In this document: positions 1 through 6,464 of the stretch, in pieces
Numbering within the stretch: the first letter of the stretch is position 1
Layout: the number at the start of each line of letters is the position of its first letter
DNA from: VRUE01 sp035605155
Lineage (GTDB): Bacteria > Actinomycetota > Thermoleophilia > Solirubrobacterales > 70-9
DNA length: 12,105 bases
Assembly: GCA_035605155.1 (NCBI GenBank)
Contig: DATNHC010000156.1
Span: forward strand, 1 to 12,105
Direction: 5' to 3'
Notes under the pieces: model-generated
Told to the model about the DNA's origin: nothing
Seen by the model: the letters and a program-made list of their open reading frames with translations, nothing else
Database searches by the model: none
Made by a program: the position numbers and the translations under genes

Positions 1-345
1 GACCTCGGCCGCATCGACGAGGAGGGCTTTCTCTACGTCGAGGACCGGATCGACGACATGATCGTCAGCGGCGGCGAGAACGTCGTCCCGGCCGAAGTCG
101 AGAAGGTGCTGCTGCGCCACCCGGAGGTTGCCGACGCCGCCGTCGTCGGTCGCGAGGATCCCGAGTGGCAGCAGGCGGTGACCGCGATAGTCGTGCTCGA
201 GGACGGCTCGGGGGCGACGCCCGACGAGCTGCGCCGCCACTGCGCCGAGTCGCTCGCCGGCTTCAAGGTCCCGAAGCGGGTCGAGCTGGCGGCGGCGCTG
301 CCGCGCACGCCGTCCGGCAAGCTGATGCGCAGAGCGCTTAGATAG
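1..345 (+). CDS. Acyl-CoA synthetase (AMP-binding enzyme), C-terminal part
   Basis: The 5' end lies outside the window; 114 residues and a TAG stop remain. This is the C-terminal hinge and lid domain of an ANL-superfamily adenylating enzyme, which activates a carboxylic acid with ATP and passes it to CoA. Visible family motifs are the entry motif DLGRIDEEGFLYVEDR at residues 1-16, DDMIVSGGENVVPAEVE just after it, and the terminal PRTPSGKLMRR, whose Lys (about residue 107 of the fragment) is the conserved catalytic lysine of the adenylation step. The closest style is a FadD-like fatty- or aryl-acid CoA ligase; the substrate cannot be told because the acid-binding pocket lies in the missing part. 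It ends 11 bases before ilvC on the same strand, and a possible ilvC -10 element overlaps its stop codon. Family call is firm, substrate unknown. Confidence 0.92.
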   Translation, partial: DLGRIDEEGFLYVEDRIDDMIVSGGENVVPAEVEKVLLRHPEVADAAVVGREDPEWQQAVTAIVVLEDGSGATPDELRRHCAESLAGFKVPKRVELAAALPRTPSGKLMRRALR

Positions 346-348
346 CCT
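343..348 (+). promoter_or_regulatory. Candidate -10 element of ilvC
   Basis: TAGCCT fits the actinobacterial TANNNT -10 pattern and sits 8 bases before the ilvC ATG. There is no Shine-Dalgarno-like purine run in front of that ATG, so a leaderless or nearly leaderless ilvC transcript is plausible. No convincing -35 hexamer is visible. The element includes the stop codon of the upstream gene. Read-through from the synthetase gene remains possible. Confidence 0.35.
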
Positions 349-356
349 GCACGATC

Positions 357-1361
357 ATGCGCACCGACGACATTTACTACGACAAGGACGCCGATCTCTC
401 GCTGCTCGAGGGCAAGACCGTCGCCATTCTCGGCTACGGCTCCCAGGGCCACGCCCACGCCCTCAACCTGAAGGATTCGGGCGTTGAGGTGGTCGTCGGC
501 CTGCGCCCGGACTCATCCAGTCGCCCCAAGGCCGAAGAGGCCGGCCTCGAGGTGCTCGACGTCGCCGAAGCCGCCAGTCGCGGCGACGTGGTGATGATCC
601 TGCTGCCCGACGAGAAGCAGGCCGAGGTCTGGGAGGCGGAGATCGCCGACGGCATCGCTCCCGGCAACCTGCTGCTCTTCGCCCACGGCTTCTCGGTCCA
701 CTTCGAGCAGATCGCCCCACCGGCCGGCGTCGACGTCGGCATGGTCGCCCCCAAGGGGCCCGGCCACCTGGTCCGCCGCCAGTACGAGGAAGGCAACGGC
801 GTCCCCTGCCTGATGGCGGTTCACCAGGACGAGACCGGCAATGCTCATGGTCTGGTCCTCGCCTACGCCTCCGGCATCGGCGGCGGCCGCGCCGCGGTGA
901 TCGAGACGAGCTTCAAGGACGAGTGCGAGACCGACCTCTTCGGCGAGCAGGCAGTGCTCTGCGGCGGCGCCAGCGAGCTGGTCCGGGCTGGCTTCGAGAC
1001 CTTGGTCGAGGCTGGCTACGACCCGCGGCTCGCCTACTTCGAGTGCCTGCACGAGCTCAAGCTGATCGCCGACCTGATGTACGAGAAGGGGATCCAGGGG
1101 ATGCGCTACTCGATCTCCAACACGGCCGAGTACGGCGACATGACGCGCGGCAAGCGGGTCGTCGGCGAGGAGTCCCGCGCGGCGATGAAGCAGATCCTCG
1201 ACGAGATCCAGTCGGGCGAGTTCGCCCGCGAGTGGATCGCCGAGAACCGCGCCGGCGGCGAGAACCTCTCGCGCATGCGCGAGGAGGGCAAGAGTCACCA
1301 GGTCGAGGAGGTCGGTGGCGACCTGCGCGACATGATGCCCTGGATCGACACCGAGTTCTGA
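357..1361 (+). CDS. ilvC: Ketol-acid reductoisomerase (NADP+)
   Basis: Cytosolic enzyme of branched-chain amino-acid synthesis. It isomerises and reduces 2-acetolactate or 2-aceto-2-hydroxybutyrate to the dihydroxy acids that lead to valine, leucine and isoleucine, using Mg2+ and NADPH. At 334 residues it has class I (short form) length. The N-terminal Rossmann domain carries GYGSQG at 26-31, followed by LRPDSSSRPK, a serine-ending loop of the kind associated with NADPH preference. Expected catalytic positions are present: His110 in FAHGF, Lys133 in APKGPGH, Asp193 and Glu197 in ETDLFGEQ, Glu229 and Glu233 in FECLHE, and the serine of SISNTAEYGD. The ATG at 357 gives the usual N-terminus with no visible SD. 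ilvB and ilvN are not seen directly upstream; an acyl-CoA synthetase is there instead. Downstream lie two large palindromic elements. Confidence 0.97.
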   Translation: MRTDDIYYDKDADLSLLEGKTVAILGYGSQGHAHALNLKDSGVEVVVGLRPDSSSRPKAEEAGLEVLDVAEAASRGDVVMILLPDEKQAEVWEAEIADGIAPGNLLLFAHGFSVHFEQIAPPAGVDVGMVAPKGPGHLVRRQYEEGNGVPCLMAVHQDETGNAHGLVLAYASGIGGGRAAVIETSFKDECETDLFGEQAVLCGGASELVRAGFETLVEAGYDPRLAYFECLHELKLIADLMYEKGIQGMRYSISNTAEYGDMTRGKRVVGEESRAAMKQILDEIQSGEFAREWIAENRAGGENLSRMREEGKSHQVEEVGGDLRDMMPWIDTEF

Positions 1362-1377
1362 GGGCTGTCACTGAGTC

Positions 1378-1484
1378 GCCAGGTCCGGGGAGCCCCTCTC
1401 CCTGAGGCCGTCGCGCAGCTGGTCCGCCCTCAGGGTTCAAACGTCTCTACAGAGCCTCATGGAGAGGGGCTCCCCGGACCTGGC
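1378..1484 (+). repeat. Palindromic element E1 (long imperfect hairpin)
   Basis: Two perfectly complementary 24-base arms lie at 1378-1401 and 1461-1484. After one mismatch a further 6 bp follow (1403-1408 with 1454-1459), giving about 30 bp of stem closed by a loop of about 45 bases. The loop holds GTCGCGCAGCTG (1410-1421) and CTCAGGGTTC (1429-1438), both found exactly, inverted, in element E2. It begins 16 bases after the ilvC stop, so it probably also acts as a terminator, although no T-run follows. I do not recognise it as a named RNA or repeat family. Confidence 0.85.
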
Positions 1485-1517
1485 ATCGCGGCGTTGCCCG
1501 CTGCACGCGCGTCCGGC

Positions 1518-1549
1518 ATTCAGCTGCACCGGGGGGCCGACAGCTGAAT
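1518..1549. other. Small hairpin between the two palindromic elements
   Basis: ATTCAGCTG (1518-1526) and CAGCTGAAT (1541-1549) form a perfect 9-bp inverted repeat around a 14-base G-rich loop. It lies roughly midway between elements E1 and E2. It has no T-run in either direction. It could be a bidirectional terminator or the centre of a larger composite element. Confidence 0.5.
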
Positions 1550-1575
1550 CTCGGCTCTCGGAAGCATCGCGACGT

Positions 1576-1685
1576 GCGAGGGATCGGGACCCCTCTCTCC
1601 GGGAGACTCCGAATCCACACCAGAACCCTGAGCTACGACTCAGCTGCGCGACGGTCTCCAGGTGAGAGGGGTCCCGATCCCTCGC
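1576..1685 (-). repeat. Palindromic element E2, inverted relative of E1
   Basis: Perfect 22-base arms lie at 1576-1597 and 1664-1685. The stem continues with 2 bp and then 6 bp (1602-1607 with 1654-1659) between single mismatches, around a loop of about 44 bases. Read on the minus strand it aligns with E1: the boxes GTCGCGCAGCTG (plus-strand complement at 1641-1652) and CTCAGGGTTC (complement at 1623-1632) are identical, and CCCCTCTC occurs in the same arm. The inner stem differs by paired changes (TGAGGC/GCCTCA in E1, GGAGAC/GTCTCC in E2), so base pairing is kept while sequence changes. It ends 9 bases before the 3' end of the convergent cupin gene. Confidence 0.85.
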
Positions 1686-1694
1686 CCACCACCG

Positions 1695-2102
1695 TCAGCG
1701 GTGCGTCTCGCCCTCCGGTTGGCGCCCATCGCGCCCGACGTAGCCGCCCTTGCCGCCGACGACGACGTAGACGGCGTCCTCGGAGTCGCTCAGGTTCTTG
1801 ACCTTGCGCACGGTGGCTGCGTCGACCCAAGCGAGGCCGCCGGGCTCCAGCTCGTGAATCGAGCCGTCGCCGAACTCCATCTCGATGCGGCCGCTGTGCA
1901 CGAAGTAGAGCTCCTCCTGCTCGTCGTGGTAGTGGCGCCCGGTCTCGTAGGAGGGCGGCAGGACGATCGCGTTGGCGCCGAAGGCGGTGACGCCCAGCGG
2001 CGTGCGGATCTTGCGGAAGCCCGGCCCCTCGCCGAGGTCGCTGAGGTTGGCGACGGCGTAGCCGTCGCCTTTGGTCACGGAATGCTCTGTGGTCTCTGTC
2101 AT
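1695..2102 (-). CDS. Small single-domain cupin protein
   Basis: A 135-residue protein with one cupin beta-barrel covering most of its length. Cupin motif 1 is clear: GRHYHDEQEELYFVHSG at about 55-71 supplies metal-ligand candidates His57, His59 and Glu64. Motif 2 (EPGGLAWVDAATVRKVKN, about 86-103) keeps the PGG turn and final Asn, but the usual fourth ligand His is replaced around Val98/Arg99, so metal binding may be three-ligand or lost. The substrate is unknown; such stand-alone cupins include sugar isomerases, dioxygenase-like proteins and binding proteins. It lies 10 bases downstream of the DUF4282 gene and is probably cotranscribed with it. Its own SD is weak, consistent with translational coupling. 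It faces ilvC across the paired palindromes. Confidence 0.85.
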   Translation of the reverse strand: MTETTEHSVTKGDGYAVANLSDLGEGPGFRKIRTPLGVTAFGANAIVLPPSYETGRHYHDEQEELYFVHSGRIEMEFGDGSIHELEPGGLAWVDAATVRKVKNLSDSEDAVYVVVGGKGGYVGRDGRQPEGETHR

Positions 2103-2112
2103 CGCTGCCAGC

Positions 2113-2451
2113 CTATGCGCTCGGGCGCCGCGTGTTGCCGGCGATTTGCTCTGCCGCGTCGCGAATCTTGAAGGTGACCACGATCAGCTCGAGCCAGAGC
2201 CTGGTCACGATCAAGTAGATCAGGGCGACCAGTGGCGCCAGGATCAGCATCAGGATTCCGGTGCCCGCCTCGTTGGCGAAGGCGGCGATCACGAAGACGA
2301 CCGTGCCGATCGCGAGGACGATCATGCTGACGACGTAGAGGAACCGGATCAGCTTTGGGGTGATCAGGCTGTCAAACCGTGTGTCCATCAGCGACGCGAA
2401 GAAACCTTGCCGCGACTCGTACCCCGTGCTCACCTGAGTAGATGCCTCCAT
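2113..2451 (-). CDS. DUF4282 domain two-helix membrane protein
   Basis: A 112-residue protein matching the DUF4282 pattern: GFFASLMDTRFDSLITPKLI leads into a first membrane helix (about 36-59), a short polar turn containing NEAG, and a second helix (about 65-90) that runs into RLWLELIVVTFKI, followed by a charged tail. The function of this family is not established; it is a small integral membrane protein with both termini probably on the same side. The ATG is well supported by GGAGG five bases upstream (complement at about 2457-2461). It heads a minus-strand pair with the cupin gene and diverges from serC across 121 bases. No signal peptide is evident. Confidence 0.85.
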   Translation of the reverse strand: MEASTQVSTGYESRQGFFASLMDTRFDSLITPKLIRFLYVVSMIVLAIGTVVFVIAAFANEAGTGILMLILAPLVALIYLIVTRLWLELIVVTFKIRDAAEQIAGNTRRPSA

Positions 2452-2534
2452 TTGATCCTCCGCTATTGGTGGTTGATTCGATGCGCCACCCTAATCGCCG
2501 CAAGGAGACCTGACCAGTGCCGGATTGGCGGCCC

Positions 2535-2562
2535 TTGTTCCACCCGCGAGGGTCAATAACCT
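2535..2562 (+). promoter_or_regulatory. Candidate serC promoter
   Basis: TTGTTC (2535-2540), a 16-base spacer and TAACCT (2557-2562) resemble -35 and -10 elements. The -10 ends 10 bases before the preferred serC GTG at 2573, which would give a leader of only a few bases. A competing reading is that the strong AAGGAG at 2502-2507 serves a longer transcript carrying a 19-codon upstream frame. Confidence 0.3.
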
Positions 2563-2572
2563 GTCGCCTCCC

Positions 2573-3712
2573 GTGACCGCCGCGACCGCCACCGAGATCC
2601 CCACCGAGCTGAAGCCAGCCGACGGCCGCTTCGGCTGCGGACCGTCGAAGGTGCGGCCCGAGGCGCTGGCGCGGCTCGCCGAGCAGTCGCGGCTGATGGG
2701 CACGTCGCACCGCCAGCAGCCGGTGCGCGACCTTGTCGGGCGCGTGCGCTCCGGGCTCGGCGAGCTCTTCTCGCTGCCCGACGGCTACGAGGTGGCGCTT
2801 GGCAACGGCGGCACGACCGCGTTCTGGGATGCCGCCTGCGCCTGGCTCGTGCGTGAGCGTGCACTGCACCTCACCTACGGCGAGTTCTCGCAGAAGTTCG
2901 CCAAGGCGACGGCGGGCGCGCCCTTCCTAGCCGACCCGGTCGTGGTCGAGGCCGAGCCGGGCGATGCACCGGTACCCACCTCCGACCCCACTGCCGACGC
3001 GATCGCCTGGGCGCACAACGAGACCTCGACCGGGGTGATGGTCCCGGTCGAGCGGCCCGTCGACGCCGGCGACGCGCTCGTCCTCATCGACGCCACGTCG
3101 GGCGCCGGCGGCCTGCCCGTCGAGATCGGCCACGCCGATGCCTATTACTTCGCTCCGCAGAAGGCCTTCGGGGCCGATGGCGGCCTCTGGCTGGCGCTGC
3201 TCAGCCCGGCGGCGATCGCCCGGATCGAGCGGCTCGATGGCGCCGCGGATCGCTGGCAGCCCGGCTTCCTCTCGCTGCAGACCGCGCTCGACAACTCGCG
3301 CAAGGAGCAGACCTACAACACGCCAGCCCTCGCGACCCTCCTTCTGCTCGCCGATCAGGTCGAGTGGATGCTTGCGGGCGGCGGCCTTGGCTGGTGCGTG
3401 CGGCGCACGTCGGCCTCCTCGGGCCATCTCTACGGCTGGGCCGAAGCCGTCGACTTCGCAACACCCTTCGTCGCCGACCCGGCCAAGCGCTCGCTGGTGG
3501 TCGGCACGATCGACTTCGACGACTCGGTCGACGCCGCTGCCGTTGCCGCGACGCTGCGGGCCAACGGCATCGTCGATGTCGAGCCCTACCGCAAGCTGGG
3601 GCGCAACCAGCTGCGAGTCGGCATGTTCCCGGCGGTCGAGCCGGCCGACGTCGAGGCGTTGACGGCCTGCATCGATTGGGTGATCGAGAACGTCCCGGGG
3701 GCGCGGCGATGA
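2573..3712 (+). CDS. serC: Phosphoserine aminotransferase (actinobacterial type)
   Basis: PLP enzyme that converts 3-phosphohydroxypyruvate and glutamate to phosphoserine, the second step of serine synthesis; the same family also acts in pyridoxine synthesis. The sequence closely follows the mycobacterial SerC form: EIPTELKPADGRFGCGPSK at 8-26, GTSHRQQPVRDLVGRVRSG, LGNGGTTAFWDAA, HNETSTGV, IDATSGAGGLPV, then YYFAPQKAFGADGGLW containing the PLP lysine Lys197. The C-terminal GRNQLRVGMFPAVEP is also typical. I prefer the GTG at 2573 (379 residues) because it places EIPT where relatives have it. The frame is also open from a TTG at 2525, 16 codons earlier. The stop overlaps the serA ATG by four bases (ATGA), so the two are translationally coupled. 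Confidence 0.93.
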   Translation: MTAATATEIPTELKPADGRFGCGPSKVRPEALARLAEQSRLMGTSHRQQPVRDLVGRVRSGLGELFSLPDGYEVALGNGGTTAFWDAACAWLVRERALHLTYGEFSQKFAKATAGAPFLADPVVVEAEPGDAPVPTSDPTADAIAWAHNETSTGVMVPVERPVDAGDALVLIDATSGAGGLPVEIGHADAYYFAPQKAFGADGGLWLALLSPAAIARIERLDGAADRWQPGFLSLQTALDNSRKEQTYNTPALATLLLLADQVEWMLAGGGLGWCVRRTSASSGHLYGWAEAVDFATPFVADPAKRSLVVGTIDFDDSVDAAAVAATLRANGIVDVEPYRKLGRNQLRVGMFPAVEPADVEALTACIDWVIENVPGARR

Positions 3713-5289
3713 AGGTCCTCGTCAAGGAGAAGATCGCCGACTCCGGCGTCGAGCTGCTGCGCGAGAACTTCGAGGTCGATCTCGGGCTGGAGATGTCCGA
3801 CCAGGAGCTCAGCGAGGCGATCGGCGCCTACGACGCGATCCTGATCCGCTCGGCGACCCAGATGACGCCCGAGCTGATCGAGCGGGCAAGCAATCTCAAG
3901 GTGATCGGCCGCGCCGGCACCGGCGTCGACAACGTCGATATCCCAGCCGCCACCCGGCGCGGCATCGTCGTCGCCAACGCTCCGGAATCCAACTCGGTTG
4001 CGGCCGCCGAGCACACCCTCGCCCTCGCCCTCGCCCTCTTTCGCAACGTGCCCCAGGCGCACGGCGCCCTGGTCGACGGGCGCTGGGACCGGGCCAAGTA
4101 CAAGGGCGCCGAGCTCTACGGCAAGACGATCGGGATCGTCGGCTTCGGCCGCATCGGCCAGCTGGTCGCCAAGCGCGCCCAGGCCTTCGAGATGGAGGTC
4201 ATCGCCTTCGACAAGTTCGTCTCCGCCGAGCGCTTTCGCGAGCTCGGCGTCACCGGGGTTGCCGAGCTGGACGAGCTTTTCGGGCAGGCTGAGGTGATCA
4301 CCGTGCACGTGCCCAAGACGCCGGAGACGATTGGCCTGATCGACGCCGAGGCGATTGCCCAGATGGTCGACGGCGTGCGCATCGTCAACTGTGCCCGCGG
4401 CGAGCTGGTCGACCTCGACGCTCTTATGGCCGGCCTCGAGTCGGGCAAGGTTGGCGGCGCGGCGCTCGACGTCTTCCCCGCCGAGCCGTTCACCGAGCAC
4501 CCGATCTTCGCCCGCTCCGACGTCGTCGTAACCCCGCACCTCGGCGCCTCGACGGCCGAGGCTCAGGACCGCGCCGGGATCGTCACCGCCGAGCAGGTGA
4601 CCGCCGCCCTCACCGGCGGCGTGGTCACCAATGCGGTCAACATCGCCGCTGTGCGCCCAGAGGAGATGGAGGCGCTGGCGCCCTTCGTGCCGCTCTGCGA
4701 AAAGCTCGGCCGCCTTGCCGAGGGCCTCGCGCAGGGCTCGGTCGACCGGGTCGCGGTCGAGTTCCGCGGCAGGCTCTCCCAGCACGACACGCGGCTGCTC
4801 GGCATCGCGGTTCTCGTCGGCCTCCTGTCCGGTCACACTGAGGTGCCGGTCAACCTCGTCAACGCGCCGCAGATGGCCGAGGAACGCGGAATCGAGCTGG
4901 TCGAGACGAAGGAGTCGAGCTCCGAGGACTTCACCGAGCTGGTCACCGTGCGCCTGCGCTCCGGCGAGGAAGAGGTCGAGGTCGCCGGCACCGGAGTCGG
5001 GCCACGCAACGAGCCCTACCTCGTCTCCGTCTGGGGAGAGAGCTTCTACCTGCCCTTCGCCGAGCACATCGCCGTCTTCCGTTACGCGGACCGGCCCGGG
5101 ATGATCGGCCGGGTGGGCACGATGTTCGGCGAGGAGGGCGTCAACATCGTCTCCGCCGCAGTGGGCGCCGAGGAGGACGGAGAGCGAGCCGTGATGGCGT
5201 TGACCACCGACGCGCCGGTCCACGACGGGACGATCGCGAAGATCCTCGAGCTCGACGGCTTCGCCGTCGGCCGCTCTGTGGACCTCTGA
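3709..5289 (+). CDS. serA: D-3-phosphoglycerate dehydrogenase, long form with ASB and ACT domains
   Basis: Catalyses the first step of serine synthesis, NAD-dependent oxidation of 3-phosphoglycerate. Its 526 residues match the long actinobacterial form. Domains: substrate-binding segments at about 1-97 and 285-313 flank a Rossmann domain with GFGRIG at 145-150; an allosteric substrate-binding (ASB) domain spans about 320-445; a C-terminal ACT domain spans about 453-526 (AVFRYADRPGMIGRVG), the usual serine feedback site. The catalytic set is intact: Arg230 in NCARGELVD, Glu259 in PAEPF and His277 in TPHLGAST. The frame is open far upstream into serC (from 3364), but that extension is out of frame with serC and not SerA-like; the ATG at 3709 overlapping the serC stop gives the conserved N-terminus MKVLVKEKIADSGVELL. 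The stop codon falls beside one arm of a 13-bp inverted repeat. Confidence 0.96.
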   Translation: MKVLVKEKIADSGVELLRENFEVDLGLEMSDQELSEAIGAYDAILIRSATQMTPELIERASNLKVIGRAGTGVDNVDIPAATRRGIVVANAPESNSVAAAEHTLALALALFRNVPQAHGALVDGRWDRAKYKGAELYGKTIGIVGFGRIGQLVAKRAQAFEMEVIAFDKFVSAERFRELGVTGVAELDELFGQAEVITVHVPKTPETIGLIDAEAIAQMVDGVRIVNCARGELVDLDALMAGLESGKVGGAALDVFPAEPFTEHPIFARSDVVVTPHLGASTAEAQDRAGIVTAEQVTAALTGGVVTNAVNIAAVRPEEMEALAPFVPLCEKLGRLAEGLAQGSVDRVAVEFRGRLSQHDTRLLGIAVLVGLLSGHTEVPVNLVNAPQMAEERGIELVETKESSSEDFTELVTVRLRSGEEEVEVAGTGVGPRNEPYLVSVWGESFYLPFAEHIAVFRYADRPGMIGRVGTMFGEEGVNIVSAAVGAEEDGERAVMALTTDAPVHDGTIAKILELDGFAVGRSVDL

Positions 5290-5376
5290 GCGGCGCATAG
5301 CAGCGTCCTCGGTCGCTGGCGTACAGAGCACGCCACGCTCCCTGCGTCCTTGCTCTGCTTGCCCAGAGGTCCACAG
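5276..5376. terminator. Inverted repeat at the 3' end of serA
   Basis: CTGTGGACCTCTG (5276-5288) is perfectly complementary to CAGAGGTCCACAG (5364-5376). The left arm covers the last codons and part of the stop of serA. Inside the 75-base spacer is a smaller stem, TGGCGT (5317-5322) with ACGCCA (5330-5335). There is no T-run. It may end serA transcription or be a small palindromic insertion. Its overall length (101 bp) is like E1 and E2, but I find no shared core sequence. Confidence 0.5.
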
Positions 5377-5386
5377 CACATAGTCT
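5359..5386 (+). promoter_or_regulatory. Candidate promoter of the dehydrogenase gene
   Basis: TTGCCC (5359-5364), a 16-base spacer and TAGTCT (5381-5386) resemble a -35/-10 pair. The -10 ends 10 bases before the GTG at 5397, and no SD is seen, so a very short leader is likely. The -35 overlaps the right arm of the serA inverted repeat. Confidence 0.35.
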
Positions 5387-5396
5387 TTGTGGATCG

Positions 5397-6431
5397 GTGA
5401 GGGCGCTCGTCCAGACGGGGAACGGCGGACCAGAGGTGCTTCAGGTCCAAGAGCGGGCGGATCCGCCGGTTGGCGTCGGCGAAGTGCGCATCGCAGTGCG
5501 CGCGGCCGGGATCAACTTCGCCGACACGATGGCGCGGGTTGGTCTCTATCCCGACGCGCCGAAGCCGCCCTGCGTGATGGGCTACGAGGTCGCTGGCACG
5601 ATTGAGTCGGTGGGCGAGGGGGTGAGTGAGTATGCGGTCGGTGACCGCGTCTTCGCCGGCACCCGCTTCGGCGGGCAGGCTGAGCTCGTCGCGGTTCCCG
5701 CCGCCCAGGTGCTGCCCCTGCCCGAGCGTCTCAGCTTCGAGCAGGGTGCCGCTTTCCCGGTCAATTACGGGACTGCCTACGCGGCGCTGGTCATCATGGG
5801 CAGCCTGCGCGAGGGCACCCGAGTCCTGATCCACGCGGCCGCCGGCGGGGTGGGGATCGCCGCAACCCAGATCGCCCGCAACGCCCGGGTGGAGATCTTC
5901 GGCACCGCCTCCCCCACAAAGCACGACGCGATCCGCGCCCAAGGTGTGGCGCACGCGATCGACTACCGCAGTCAGGACTTCGAGGCTGAGGTGATGCGGA
6001 TCACCGACGGCACGGGCGTCGACCTGGTCGTCGATGCGCTCGGCCCAACCAGCTTCCGCAAGGACTACCGCCTGCTGCGTCCCGGCGGGCGCCTGATCAT
6101 GTACGGGATCTCAGAGATGGCCAGCGAAGGCCGCCGTGATCTGCGCGCCGCTCTGAAGAGCCTCGCCTCGATGCCGACGGCGACGATCCCCTGGTGGAAG
6201 AGCCTGGCGCTGATCAACGAGAACAAGGGCGTCTTCGGGCTCAACATGCTCAAGTGGTGGGACCGCGAGGGCAGCCTCGATCGGGTAACCGAGCCATTGA
6301 TGGCGGACCTCGAGGCAGGGCGGCTGGAGCCGGTGGTTGCCGAAGCCTTCCCCTTCTCGCGCGCCGGCGAGGCGCACGAGTTCATCAGCCAGCGCCGCAA
6401 CGTTGGCAAGGTCGTACTGTTTCCAGATTGA
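5397..6431 (+). CDS. Zinc-independent MDR oxidoreductase (quinone oxidoreductase / VAT-1-like)
   Basis: A 344-residue medium-chain dehydrogenase/reductase. The N-terminal GroES-like domain shows the quinone-oxidoreductase signature GINFADTMARVGLYP (about 38-52) and MGYEVAGTIESVGEGV (61-76). NYGTAYAAL precedes the Rossmann domain, which has the nucleotide-binding AAAGGVG at 147-153 as in the NADPH-dependent QOR family. No cysteine/histidine cluster for catalytic or structural zinc is visible. The long C-terminal insertion (IPWWKSLALINENKGVFGLNML) is characteristic of the VAT-1/synaptic-vesicle-like branch. The likely reaction is NADPH-dependent reduction of a quinone or enone; the substrate is unknown. 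The GTG start gives the usual MRALVQTGNGGPEVL opening. The RTX protein gene follows after 33 bases. Confidence 0.9.
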   Translation: MRALVQTGNGGPEVLQVQERADPPVGVGEVRIAVRAAGINFADTMARVGLYPDAPKPPCVMGYEVAGTIESVGEGVSEYAVGDRVFAGTRFGGQAELVAVPAAQVLPLPERLSFEQGAAFPVNYGTAYAALVIMGSLREGTRVLIHAAAGGVGIAATQIARNARVEIFGTASPTKHDAIRAQGVAHAIDYRSQDFEAEVMRITDGTGVDLVVDALGPTSFRKDYRLLRPGGRLIMYGISEMASEGRRDLRAALKSLASMPTATIPWWKSLALINENKGVFGLNMLKWWDREGSLDRVTEPLMADLEAGRLEPVVAEAFPFSRAGEAHEFISQRRNVGKVVLFPD

Positions 6432-6439
6432 GCACTTTG

Positions 6440-6449
6440 CCCAATTGGG
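6440..6449. other. Perfect 10-bp palindrome before the RTX gene
   Basis: CCCAATTGGG is a perfect palindrome between the dehydrogenase stop and the RTX start. It lies where a regulator or the ribosome could bind. It could be an operator or chance; no second copy is seen nearby. Confidence 0.2.
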
Positions 6450-6464
6450 GCGGGGGTGCATGCG

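Larger units (their letters stand above)
1362..1694. other. Convergent intergenic region of 333 bases without a gene
   Basis: This lies between the ends of ilvC (plus) and the cupin gene (minus). It is almost entirely made of E1, a 9-bp hairpin and E2. Short open frames cross it (for example 1459-1665), but they run through the palindrome arms, have no ribosome binding site and match no family I recognise, so I call no gene. Confidence 0.75.

Noticed and set aside
1459..1665. Small open frames in the ilvC-cupin intergenic region
   Set aside because: They run through palindrome arms, lack a ribosome binding site and recognisable sequence, and are better explained by the repeats.
3364..3708. 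Upstream extension of the serA frame
   Set aside because: It runs out of frame inside serC, is Arg-rich without homology to SerA, and the ATGA overlap start at 3709 gives the conserved N-terminus.
3586..5379. Long minus-strand open frame (597 codons) opposite serA
   Set aside because: It is the shadow of a GC-rich gene: low-complexity Asp/Gly/Leu/Val-rich translation, no family motifs, and fully antisense to a clear serA.
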